Of a stretch of DNA of 64,000 bases, positions 22,600-34,160 are shown in pieces. The position numbers were made by a program, and so were the translations under genes. The number at the start of each line of letters is the position of its first letter. Within the stretch, counting starts at the first letter, position 1. Origin of the DNA: Cordilura impudica (taxonomy: Eukaryota; Arthropoda; Insecta; Diptera; Scathophagidae); the NCBI GenBank assembly GCA_963682025.1, contig OY821518.1, positions 125,140,800 through 125,204,799 on the forward strand, read 5' to 3'. The notes beneath the pieces are model-generated. The model was not told the DNA's origin and did not search any database. It was given only the letters and a program-made list of their open reading frames with translations.

Positions 22600-22870
22600 C
22601 GTAGGCCTGCCTTTAGGTGAGTTTGTTAAAGCGCTTACCAAAAAGTGCAAGTACGAGCGTATGTGAAGGTTCATGGTTCAAAACTCACGGCCGCCCTAAG
22701 TAGAAAGATTTTATATAGAAACAATCTATTCAATTATAACATAACAATTATCACAATGTTCAATAAATCGCTGATGAAGGCTGAAATGCCAGAAATCGGT
22801 CCGATTAAGAATACAGTGTAGTTATAAATTTTTGAAATATATGCTTTCTTCTTCTTCTTTACCACGCACC
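22600..22870 (+). mobile_element. Probable tRNA-derived SINE
   Basis: An A-box-like TTAGGTGAGTTTGTTAAAGC (22613-22632) is followed by a B-box-like GGTTCAAAACTC (22675-22686), in the order of an RNA polymerase III internal promoter. TTAAAGCGCTTACC resembles the D-arm to anticodon-stem region of a tRNA. The body continues with CGCTGATGAAGGCTGAAATG (about 22769) and ends near a CTTCTTCTTC run (22848-22860), as SINE tails often do. Box spacing (about 60 bp) is on the long side. No target duplication was established. Confidence 0.5.
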
Positions 22871-23339
22871 ATTGAAACAAAATTAAAATTTGCATATTAA
22901 TTACAGTATTAATTGCAGTATGTCTGAAGAATGACTATAAATCTAACGAAACTGTCATTTTGTTAAGATTTTTCTATACCCAGTATCATTCTGGTGTCAA
23001 TGTGTAATTAGTAGAGTGGGTCAGCAAAAAGTTTTAGATGCACCCCTCCCCCAAAATTAAACTTTGGTTTATTTTAGTATGATTTCCAAAAATTCTTGAA
23101 TCTACCGCTAACCGCCTTCAGCTGAATATTTCTTAAAAGCCTCTATTTTTTTTTGTTTCAAAAACTGAAACCATATACAAATGCAAGTTTAACTTTATAT
23201 TGGACATGTCCAGGCATGTCTGTGCATTAGTGAGATAAAATAATCATGTGAGTCCGATCACAAGGGAGATGTGTAAACATCTAATAATTAAAGAAAACAT
23301 CAACATCATATTTTCCAGTGCATAAAAAATAAGTCGATT
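22871..23339. other. Spacer before the minisatellite
   Basis: AT-rich DNA without recognisable features, apart from a C-rich patch ACCCCTCCCCC near 23042. Confidence 0.45.
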
Positions 23340-26300
23340 GTGTTGTTTTCTGAAATTCAATTGATGTTTTCTGAAATTCAATTGATGTTTTCTGAAATAC
23401 AATTAATGTTCTCAGCAATTCAAATAATGCTTTTTGAAATTCAATTGATGTTTTCTGAGATTCTATTTATGTTTTCTGAAATTCAAATGATGTTTTCTGA
23501 AATACAATTGATGTTTTCTGAAATACAATTGATGTTTTCTGAAATTCCATTGATGTTTTCTGAAATGCAATTGATGTTTCCTGAAACTTGAATGATATTT
23601 TCTGAAATTATATTGATGTTTTCTGAAATTCTATTTATGTTTTCTGAAATTCAAATGATGTTTTCTGAAACTCGAATGATGTTTTCTGAAATTATATTGA
23701 TGTTTTCTGAAATTCTATTTATGTTTTCTGAAATTCAATTGATGTTTTCTGAAATACAATTGATGTTTTCTGAAATTCTATTGATGTTTTCTGAAATTAT
23801 ATTGATGGTTTCTGAAATTCAAATGATGTTTTCTGAAATTCAATTGATGTTTTCTGAAATACAATTGATGTTTTCTGAAATTCTATTGCTGTTTTCTGAA
23901 ATTCAATTGATGTTTTCTGAAACTCGAATGATGTTTTCTGAAATTATATTGATGTTTTCTGAAATTCTATTTATGTTTTCTGAAATTCAAATGATGTTTT
24001 CTGAAATACAATTGATGTTTTCTGAAATACAATTGATGTTTTCTGAAATTCAATTGATCTTTTCTGAAACTCGAATGATGTTTTCTGAAATTCTATTGAT
24101 GTTTTCTGAAATTCTATTTATGTTTTCAGAAATTCAAATGATATTTTCTGAAATACAATTGATGTTATATTAAATACAATTGATGTTTTCTGAAATTCTA
24201 TTGATGTTTTCTGAAATTATATTGATGGTTTCTGAAATTCAAATGATGTTTTCTGAAATACAATTGATGTTTTCTGAAACTCGAATGATGTTTTCTGAAA
24301 TTATATTGATGTTTTCTGAAATTCTATTGATGTTTTCTGAAATTCTATTTATGTTTTCAGAAATTCAAATGATGCTTTCTGAAATTCAATTGATGTTTTC
24401 TGAAATACAATTGATGTTTTCTGAAATTCTATTGATGTTTTCTGAAAATCTATTGATGTTTTCTGAAATTCAATTGATGTTTTCTGAAACTCGAATGATG
24501 TTTTCTGAAATTATATTGATGTTTTCTTAAATTCTCTTTATGTTTTCTGAAATTCAAATGATGTTTTCTGAAATACAATTGATGTTTTCTGAAATTCTAT
24601 TGATGTTTTCTGAAATGCTATTTATGTTTTCTGAAATTCAAATGATGTTTTCTGAAATACAATTGATGTTTTCTGAAATTATATTGATGTTTTCTGAAAT
24701 TCTATTTATGTTTTCTGAAATTCAAATGATGTTTTCTGAAACTCGAATGATGTTTTCTGAAATTATATTGATGTTTTCTGAAATTCTATTTATGTTTTCT
24801 GAAATTCAAATGATGTTTTCTTAAATTATATTGATGTTTTCTGAAATTCTATTGATGTTTTCTGAAATTCTATTTATGTTTGCAGAAATTCAAATGATGT
24901 TTTCTGAAATACATTTGATGTTTTATTAAATACAATTGATGTTTTCTGAAATTCTATTGATGTTTTTTGAAATTCGAATGATGTTTTCTGAAATTATATT
25001 GATGTTTTCTGAAATTCTATTTATGTTTTCTGAAATTCAAATGATGTTTTCTGAAACTCGAATGATGTTTTCTGAAATTATATTGATGTTTTCTGAAATT
25101 CTATTGATGTTTTCTGAAATTTAATTGATGTTTTCTGAAACTCGAATGATGTTTTCTGAAATTATATTGATGTTTTCTGAAATTCTATTTATGTTTTCTG
25201 AAATTCAAATGATGTTTTCTGAAATTATATTGATGTTTTCTGAAATTCATTTTATGTTTTCTGAAATTCAAATGATGTTTTCTGAAACTCGCATGATGTT
25301 TTCTGAAATTATATTGATGTTTTCTGAAATTCTATTTATGTTTTCTGAAATTCAAATGATGTTTTCTGAAATTATATTGATAGTTTCTGAAATGCAATTG
25401 ATGTTTTCTGATATTATATTGATATTTTCTGAAATTCAATTGATGTTTTCTGAAATTTTATTGATGTTTTCTGAAATACAGTTTATGTTTTCTGAAATTA
25501 TATTGATGTTTTCTGAAATACAATTGATGTTTTCTGAAATTATATGGATGGTTTCTGAATTACAATTGATGTTTTCTGAAATTCAATTGATGTTTTCTGA
25601 AATTATATTGATGTTTTCTGAAATTCTGTTTATGTTTTCTGAAATTCAAATGATGTTTTCTGAAATTATATTGATGGTTTCTGAAATACAATTGATGTTT
25701 TCTGAAATTATATTGATGTTTTCTGAAATTCTGTTTATGTTTTCTGAAATTCAAATGATGTTTTCTGAAATTATACTGATGGTTTCTGAAATACAATTGA
25801 TGTTTTCTGAAATTATATTGATGTTTTCTGAAATTCTATTTATGTTTTCTGAAATTCAAATGATGTTTTCTGAAATTCTATTGATGCTTTCTGAAATTCA
25901 ATTGATGTTTTCTGAAACTGGAATGATGTTTTATGAAATTATATTGATGTTTTCTGAAATTACATTGATGGTTTCTGAAATTCAAATGATGTTTTCTGAA
26001 ATTCAATTGATGTTTTCTGAAACTGGAATGATGTTTTATGAAATTCTATTGATGTTTTCTGAAATTATATTGATGGTTTCTGAAATTCAAATGATGTTTT
26101 CTGAAATTCAATTGATGTTTTCTGAAATACAATTGATGTTTTCTGAAATTCTATTGCTGTTTTCTGAAATTCAATTGATGTTTTCTGAAACTCGAATGAT
26201 GTTTTCTGAAATTATATTGATGTTTTCTGAAATTCTATTTATGTTTTCTGAAATTCAAATGATGTTTTCTGAAATACAATTGATGTTTTCTGAAATACAA

Positions 26301-28590
26301 TTGATGTTTTCTGAAATTCAATTGATCTTTTCTGAAACTCGAATGATGTTTTCTGAAATTCTATTGATGTTTTCTGAAATTCTATTTATGTTTTCAGAAA
26401 TTCAAATGATATTTTCTGAAATACAATTGATGTTATATTAAATACAATTGATGTTTTCTGAAATTCTATTGATGTTTTCTGAAATTATATTGATGGTTTC
26501 TGAAATTCAAATGATGTTTTCTGAAATACAATTGATGTTTTCTGAAACTCGAATGATGTTTTCTGAAATTATATTGATGTTTTCTGAAATTCTATTGATG
26601 TTTTCTGAAATTCTATTTATGTTTTCAGAAATTCAAATGATGCTTTCTGAAATTCAATTGATGTTTTCTGAAATACAATTGATGTTTTCTGAAATTCTAT
26701 TGATGTTTTCTGAAAATCTATTGATGTTTTCTGAAATTCAATTGATGTTTTCTGAAACTCGAATGATGTTTTCTGAAATTATATTGATGTTTTCTTAAAT
26801 TCTCTTTATGTTTTCTGAAATTCAAATGATGTTTTCTGAAATACAATTGATGTTTTCTGAAATTCTATTGATGTTTTCTGAAATGCTATTTATGTTTTCT
26901 GAAATTCAAATGATGTTTTCTGAAATACAATTGATGTTTTCTGAAATTATATTGATGTTTTCTGAAATTCTATTTATGTTTTCTGAAATTCAAATGATGT
27001 TTTCTGAAACTCGAATGATGTTTTCTGAAATTATATTGATGTTTTCTGAAATTCTATTTATGTTTTCTGAAATTCAAATGATGTTTTCTTAAATTATATT
27101 GATGTTTTCTGAAATTCTATTGATGTTTTCTGAAATTCTATTTATGTTTGCAGAAATTCAAATGATGTTTTCTGAAATACATTTGATGTTTTATTAAATA
27201 CAATTGATGTTTTCTGAAATTCTATTGATGTTTTTTGAAATTCGAATGATGTTTTCTGAAATTATATTGATGTTTTCTGAAATTCTATTTATGTTTTCTG
27301 AAATTCAAATGATGTTTTCTGAAACTCGAATGATGTTTTCTGAAATTATATTGATGTTTTCTGAAATTCTATTGATGTTTTCTGAAATTTAATTGATGTT
27401 TTCTGAAACTCGAATGATGTTTTCTGAAATTATATTGATGTTTTCTGAAATTCTATTTATGTTTTCTGAAATTCAAATGATGTTTTCTGAAATTATATTG
27501 ATGTTTTCTGAAATTCATTTTATGTTTTCTGAAATTCAAATGATGTTTTCTGAAACTCGCATGATGTTTTCTGAAATTATATTGATGTTTTCTGAAATTC
27601 TATTTATGTTTTCTGAAATTCAAATGATGTTTTCTGAAATTATATTGATAGTTTCTGAAATGCAATTGATGTTTTCTGATATTATATTGATATTTTCTGA
27701 AATTCAATTGATGTTTTCTGAAATTTTATTGATGTTTTCTGAAATACAGTTTATGTTTTCTGAAATTATATTGATGTTTTCTGAAATACAATTGATGTTT
27801 TCTGAAATTATATGGATGGTTTCTGAATTACAATTGATGTTTTCTGAAATTCAATTGATGTTTTCTGAAATTATATTGATGTTTTCTGAAATTCTGTTTA
27901 TGTTTTCTGAAATTCAAATGATGTTTTCTGAAATTATATTGATGGTTTCTGAAATACAATTGATGTTTTCTGAAATTATATTGATGTTTTCTGAAATTCT
28001 GTTTATGTTTTCTGAAATTCAAATGATGTTTTCTGAAATTATACTGATGGTTTCTGAAATACAATTGATGTTTTCTGAAATTATATTGATGTTTTCTGAA
28101 ATTCTATTTATGTTTTCTGAAATTCAAATGATGTTTTCTGAAATTCTATTGATGCTTTCTGAAATTCAATTGATGTTTTCTGAAACTGGAATGATGTTTT
28201 ATGAAATTATATTGATGTTTTCTGAAATTCTATTTATGTTTTCTGAAATTCAAATGATGTTTTTGAAATTCTATTGATGCTTTCTGAAATTCAATTGATG
28301 TTTTCTGAAACTCGAATGATGTTTTCTGAAATTATATTGATGTTTTCTGAAATTCTATTTATGTTTTCTGAAATTCAAATGATGTTTTCTGAAATTCTAT
28401 TGATGCTTTCTGAAATTCAATTGATGTTTTCTGAAACTCGAATGATGCTTTCTGAAATTATATTGATGTTTTCTGAAATTCTATTTATGTTTTCTGAAAT
28501 TCAAATGATGTTTTCTGAAATTATATTGATGGTTTCTGAAATACAATTGATGTTTTCTGAAATACAATTGATGTTTTTTGAAAGACAACT
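23340..28590 (+). repeat. 5.25-kb array of a 21-bp minisatellite with higher-order structure
   Basis: About 250 head-to-tail units of a 21-bp sequence close to GATGTTTTCTGAAATTCAAT (plus one T). Variants fall into a few classes that differ at bases 14-19: ATTCAATT, ATACAATT, ATTATATT, ATTCTATT, ATTCAAAT and ACTCGAAT. These recur in set orders such as ATTATATT-ATTCTATT-ATTCAAAT. Because 21 is a multiple of three, the plus strand stays open for long runs (up to 438 codons at 25125-26441) as MFSEIQL-type heptads. Stops arise only from TTCTTAAA or TTATTAAA variants. The segment 23772-25961 recurs at 26040-28229 with a constant offset of 2268 bp, exactly 108 units. I read this as satellite DNA, not a protein gene: there is no promoter, unique N-terminus or other domain. 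Confidence 0.93.
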
Positions 28591-28850
28591 GGAAAATGTT
28601 AAGAAAAGAACATATCATAATTTTTTCACAAATACAATCAGATAAGGTCACACCGATTTACACTTCAGCTCGATGTGTTACGCTGTTTTTGCGATTGTAT
28701 TGTGAAATAGAAATTTACCCCCCTGCGCGTATAGTTGTTTACACATCAAAAAATAATTTTTTTAAAAATTAATTTTGGTATTTTGGGACGAGTTGTTATT
28801 CAAAATAAGTCAAAAGATGTTACTTTTTCTTTTAAAATTTATGTTTTGAT
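28591..28850. other. Right flank of the minisatellite
   Basis: Unique-looking AT-rich DNA. No gene recognised. Confidence 0.4.
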
Positions 28851-29340
28851 ATGCAGCTTTGCACATATTTCCAAATCATTAGATTTAGGATCTGTTAATC
28901 AGCTTTCAAACAATATACAACATCAGATATATAATACAGGGTGGCAACTCTATGGAGAAACCATATACAATGTGAGTACCAAATTTCTTATCGTCAAGAA
29001 AACATTATATTAGTGTAATAATTATTCAAAATATCTTAAAATGGAGTCAAGTTTCTGGATTTTCAAAATATTATGTCGAAGGTGGTTACTCCTTATAAAA
29101 AATATATACGATATGTAACTACCAGAGTAACTTAATTTAATCTACGATATGGATTGTTATGAACATCATGATGTGATTTGAATTATACTATATGTATTTA
29201 TTGGATCCATAAACCGTCAGCGCAAACACAAATGGCGTACAGTCCCCATATAAAGTAGCCTCCCGTTATTCATACGAAATAATCATTCTGAAAGAATCAC
29301 TTTTTTATAGCGTCCAAAATGACAACTTCTTTGGATGTGA
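28851..29340 (+). repeat. Repeat family E
   Basis: Matches 36360-36760 in the same order: TTTCAAACRATATACAA, ACAGGGTGGCAACTCTATGG, TTATTCAAAATATCTTAAAA, CCATAAACCGTCAGCGCAAA and CCCCATATAAAGTAGCCTCC. It resembles a diverged branch of family A, which has ATCCATTAATCGGTAGTCCA in the matching place of the 47-kb copy. Non-coding; class unknown. Confidence 0.55.
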
Positions 29341-29867
29341 TTTTAAACAACTTCCATAGATGATAATATAAAGTTAATTTGAAAAAACCCTTTAAAATCT
29401 TCACAACAAACTTTCAAAGAGAAATGGACATTATTGATATTAATATTGGAAATTACAAATTTGTATCAATAGATCAAAATGAAAAATTAACACAAAAAAA
29501 CTAAGAAAGTGATATTGGGAAAATCATAATTGATAATAAAATAGAAAAAATTAATAAAAGTTTATATGCATTGGACCTAGTTTTTATTATACTCTCTTTC
29601 TTTGTAAATTAAGTTAACCGTATCGTTTCAGTCTTACTCAACAATTGTAAATTCTAGTCAAAAAAATTTTTTTGCAATATTTTTTTTTTTTTGCAAAATT
29701 TTTATCGTCGCCACGCGTCGCCACAAGTCTACCTACGGGAAAAGGGCAGACAAGCAGACACTACGAGTTAATATAAAGGGAGTAACAAAAATATATACAG
29801 AAAATAATTAAAATAAACCGATCGCCTAAGTTGCTAGCTCTTTAGTAAAGTTTATTGTAATTTTAAA
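29341..29867. repeat. Spacer with an inverted fragment of the family B/F head
   Basis: Mostly AT-rich. At about 29740-29780, GACAAGCAGACACTACGAGTTAA is the reverse complement of the segment at 11785-11810. CGTCGCCACGCGTCGCCACA (about 29704-29723) is a short GC-rich direct repeat beside it. Confidence 0.4.
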
Positions 29868-30249
29868 TCTATAGTATTAATAGGCAAGGCGATTTCTTGT
29901 GACCGATGTAAGTTTGTCAGTTTTACTCCGATTTTTACCAAGCATACCTTATTTATTTTTAGATGTCCACCAGAATTACAGATTTTTACATTTTTAAATT
30001 TTTTTGGAGTAAAATGCATTTAAAGTTGCCACTAACATGAATTGAAAAATAATTTGGACATAAACCAATAACTACAATAGCGACAAAAATAATTTTTGAC
30101 ATAAACCAGTAACGACAGTAAAAGTGTTCAATTGTGAATTGGCTAAAATTGATTAGCATACCTTTAGGGTCTTATAAAATAATTTATTAAATGAAAAGAT
30201 TTAATTTCCTAGAATTTGCACTAGAATTTCGAGGGCTGGGATCTGCTAG
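29868..30249 (+). mobile_element. Short non-autonomous Helitron, complete copy
   Basis: A 382-bp element with A before its 5' TCTATAGTATTAATAGGC end and T after its 3' CTAG (30246-30249), the A/T insertion pattern of Helitrons. Conserved body landmarks are GGCGATTTCTTGTGACCGAT, AAAGTTGCCACTAACATG and ATTGATTAGCATACCTTTAG. The 3' hairpin here is GCACTAGAATTTCGAGGGC; the copy at 48958 has the perfect version. Other copies: 6711-6846, 37371-37854 (reverse), 48958-49322 and 62268-62460. It has no coding capacity and would depend on a RepHel protein made elsewhere. Confidence 0.8.
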
Positions 30250-30264
30250 TTATAACAAATACCC

Positions 30265-30295
<31 letters not shown>

Positions 30296-30626
30296 AGACA
30301 TGTAATTTTAAATTGATAAAAATCCTGGTACTTAAATATATAGTTAAAAAATACCTATTCCGATGGCGTGATTTCATATGAAATCTTAAGTGCTATTAAG
30401 TTGTATTTAGTTGTTAAATTTATTGGTGATACTCCAAATGACTAACACATCCGGAGTGCAAGAATAGCATCTATATCATAGCTTCTATATTATAATTTTT
30501 GAGTATATATTATATAATTTACTTAAATATGGTGATATTATATACAATTAAATACTTTTTAATTTAAATACTTTTACATCAATGAAAATATTTAATATAA
30601 TTGACTTTGAAATTCATTTTATAATA

Positions 30627-33050
30627 CAGTGATTATTCGCTAATCCGAATCCCGCTAATCCGAATATTCGCTAATACGAACATAATTTTTACCTCCATTG
30701 GGTACTCTATAATCCGAATTGATTGCAATTCGATAATCCGAATTGCAACTTTTTTATAAAACAATTGCTATTCTCATAAAAATTAACAGTTATTTTGGAA
30801 AATTTTTTTTTCTTGTTTTTTTTTTTTGCATTTTAATGCATTTTAGTCCATATAGTTGTGTTTGCTGCGCGTAAGTACAGTTTGTTACAGAATTATGTGG
30901 TATGTATTTAAATTTTCCATGGCTACTCAATAATCCGAATTGATTGCAATTATAGAACTCTATAATCCGAATTGAATGCAAATATTTTGTTGTACAATTT
31001 ATTCAAAGGAATTTTGGGTTCATCAAAAATTAACAGTTATTTTAGAATTGTTTCTTTTACGCATCAACATTAATTATATTTAGTTGGCATTTGTTGCGCG
31101 TGCGTGCAGATTGAAAAAAACTGTGTAACATTAATTATGCGTTCAAAACCGAAAAGAGCCCACCAAACTTTATCTATTTTAGATAAAGTTAAAATAATTG
31201 CAGACCTTAATAGAGGTATAAGTGGATCAGAACTTTCCCGGAAATATGGCATTGGTGCGTCAACTATTTGTATATAAAAAAGAAAAAGGAGCAAATAATG
31301 GGGTAAGAACACTTTTATATGTATTTTTCTCTATTTAGCTTTAAATTTATGGTTCAGATTTGCTAAAAACTCAAACCGTGTTCTCATGAAGAAACTCAAA
31401 ACATTAAAGCCAGCAGAATTTGAAAAATTTGAAATGAATCTATATTCATGGTTTAAAATTCAACGGGCTCGTCATAATCCTATATCCAGAGAAATTTTAT
31501 GTGGGAAGGCCAGATCTATGTTTGAAAAAACTTATGGAGCTGAGAAACAATTTCAAGCAAGGTTGGATGGTTTCAGAAATTCCAAAAAAGATTTTCAATT
31601 CATGCTCTTAAAATTAGTGGCGAGAAGTTATCAAGCTGTCAAGACTCTGTACCACAGTTTCAAAACGAGCTTAAAATTATAATACAAACTGAAAATCTAT
31701 TGGATTGCCAACTTTACAATGCAGGTGAGTCTGCGTTATTCTGGAAAATGCTTCCTGATAAAACATTGGTTCATTCAAAGGAAAAAACTGCACCGGGCAG
31801 AAAAATGTGCATGGAAAGAATTACATTTCTTTGTTGTGCAAATATATCTGGGTCCCATAAACTGGATATGGTAGTTATTGGTAAATCTCGAAATCCACGT
31901 GCTTTTGAAAATCAGGCGCCAGTGGAATATTATTCATCCAAAAATGGGTGGATGACAACCAATATTTTTAATGAATGGTTTCACAAATCTTTTGTTCCTC
32001 AGGTGAAATTTTTCCAGGAGGAGAACAATTTACCACAAAAAGCTGTTTTGCTGCTAGATAATGCTCCATGCCATTCAAAAGATAATTTAGTTTCTGAATG
32101 CCAAAACTATTGAGCAGTTTTCTTGCCTCCTAATACCACTAGCATAATACAGCCTATGGATCAAAATGGCATCAGACTCACAAAAATGTTTTACAAGACA
32201 CCCTTTTATCTAAAATTATTAACTCTAGTTATGATTTTGTAATTTTTTTAAAATAGTTTAACATAAAAGCATGTTGTGTTATGTTAAAAAAAAACTTAGA
32301 GAAAAGTCAGCGGCAGAGTTCTTAAGTCATGTTGGAACAAAATTCTGCCAGAGAGATGGGATTCGGATGCCAATTTACCACTATCTGTCTTTATTGAAAG
32401 GTCAAATGAAGACAGAGTCCCCGAAGAACCGAGTATAACCGAATTTTCCGACATTCTCAATAACGCTTTTGAAGTTGATATATCCAATGATGAAATCAGT
32501 GCTTGGATTGAGGAACAAGTTGATGAGGAAGAAATAACATTGTCTGAAAGTGAAGCTGAGGATGAAGATATTCTCGAATCTCCATGTAACACCATTAAAC
32601 CAAAAGACGCTATTCAAAGCATCAATATATGTTTACAGTTTGCTGAACAGAATAATTTAAATTCTGAACTAATGGCAGCTTTCCATCAGGTTCGAGATTT
32701 GGCATTAGAAAAAAGTTGCTCGAACTTACGTCAATCTTCTGTTTATGATTATTTTTAGAAGCAAACCTAATATAGTTTTTATGTTTTTCATGATATTTTT
32801 ATTGCACCATTGTTTGAGACTGAATTATTCACAATAGGAATGAATTTTGTTTTTTTTTTATGCAAAATGTATTATATAAATTTTTTTTAATCCATAATAA
32901 ATATTTTTACAAATAATATACCTACTTTCATTTTAAAAACATAAAAAAATCAGAAAATGTTGCTTGGAAAAAAGTATCCACTAATCCGAATTATTCGATA
33001 GTCCGAATCGGGGTCTGCAATCAATTATTCGGATTAGCGAATAATCACTG
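30627..33050 (+). mobile_element. pogo/Tigger-type DNA transposon, full length, TA duplication
   Basis: A 2424-bp element with perfect terminal inverted repeats of 24 bp starting CAGTGATTATTCGCTAATCC. TA flanks it at 30625-30626 and 33051-33052. AATCCGAAT-type motifs recur inside both ends (near 30641, 30656, 30712, 30737, 30933, 30964 on the left; near 32983, 33001 and 33030 on the right) and may be transposase binding sites. The enclosed gene is a CENP-B/Tigger-like transposase (31137-32758). Intact ends suggest relatively recent insertion or mobility in trans. Confidence 0.92.
31137..32758 (+). pseudogene. Tigger/jerky-type transposase, frameshifted, catalytic Asp lost
   Basis: From ATG 31137 the N-terminus MRSKPKRAHQTLSILDKVKI has the CENP-B-type helix-turn-helix (GISGSELSRKYGIGASTI) and then a stop near 31276. 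A second helix-turn-helix region lies at 31386-31640 (SWFKIQRARHNPISREILCG). The DDE domain follows: NAGESALFWKMLP (31719-31757), where the family has NxDE, so the first catalytic Asp is Gly; LLLDNAPCHS (second Asp, about 32050-32079); and LPPNTTSIIQPMDQ (third Asp, about 32126-32167), split by a stop at 32111. An acidic tail (EEQVDEEEITLSESEAEDED) precedes the end at SSVYDYF. Cut-and-paste transposase, dead in this copy. Confidence 0.88.
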
Positions 33051-33052
33051 TA

Positions 33053-34150
33053 CTAGAATTTTTTTGTGTTAATTGTCAGAACTTTCAATAATATTGTTTT
33101 TGTCCAATATAAATTTATTATTACATTCATCTGACGAAGAAAACACATGTTATATGAACTTTCACCTATTAACAGCTAAAAATATATGATAATCTCACAT
33201 AAATGTGGTATTAAAATATAATTTTTATGTTGTTCATTATTCAATATTTTAATTTCATCTCTTCTATGATTTTAATAAGTTGTAGGTTTCGCAATTTAGT
33301 CATCGTCGCCAGTCGATTTAATTGTAAGTCGCCTCTTATATAGTCATACTCGTATAACCAAAATTAATAATGCCACTATACTAACAAAACATCGGCAATC
33401 GACGACCTCATAATCATCATCAACATCAACTTCATCAGCAAGCAGCCTTTTCAAATACAAACAACATTCGTAATTTTAAGCAGCAGTGTTAAGCAACAGT
33501 ATTAAGCTCGTCTACAGATTGTTAACAATGATAAGATCCAGGCTTTGATAACAGTAAAAAATATATAAATATAAAATTCACTGTAGATTGTTGTATATAA
33601 ACATTATTTCTGTTTTTTTTTTTTGGTTGTTATTGTGTTTCTGTAGGGTTTCGTTTACGTTTTCGTTTTTGTTGTTGCTGTTGTTGTTGAATAAATGTTA
33701 TTATTGCAGTTGTTGTTTTTTTTTTTTTTTGTAGATTTTTAAGTGTGATATGACTTTAGGTGGTTTAAATAACCAACAGCACAAAAAATATATAACATTA
33801 ATGAATAAAAAAAAAAGAAAAAACAAAAATTAAAAAATACCACATTCATTTATCAAAAAATAAATCAAATAAATTCATTGACTCGTTAAAAATTCAAAAA
33901 ATTTAACTTAAAATGTTACAAAAATTATACATAAAATTAAGAGATAACAACGTACATAAACATATCTTGATTGAGAGAGTTAAAAAAAAAAACATAGATC
34001 TTAAAGAATTTTGTAGCTTAAATATTACGAAATTTATAGTTACACACTATCGTTTTTATATAAAGTTGATCACAATTTAATTTCGAAAAAATGTTTGATA
34101 TTTTTATATGTGTAGAGTATAATTGGCTGGTGAAAAAAGTCAAACTTAAG
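33053..34150. other. AT-rich spacer with TTG repeats
   Basis: Holds TTGTTGTTGCTGTTGTTGTT (about 33669-33688) and several T and A runs. No gene recognised. It resembles fly intron or intergenic DNA. Confidence 0.45.
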
Positions 34151-34160
34151 TACAAAAACT

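Noticed and set aside
22468..22674. A 68-residue minus-strand frame
   Set aside because: It overlaps the SINE-like head and shows no protein motif.
25125..26441. A 438-codon open frame of MFSEIQL repeats as a structural protein gene
   Set aside because: The unit is 21 bp, so the frame stays open automatically. There is no unique N-terminus, promoter or other domain, and the same DNA pattern continues across stop codons.
31303..31338. An intron in the pogo transposase (GTAAGA to TTTAG)
   Set aside because: Thirty-six bases is below the usual minimum for fly introns, and the frame around it is already broken by mutations.
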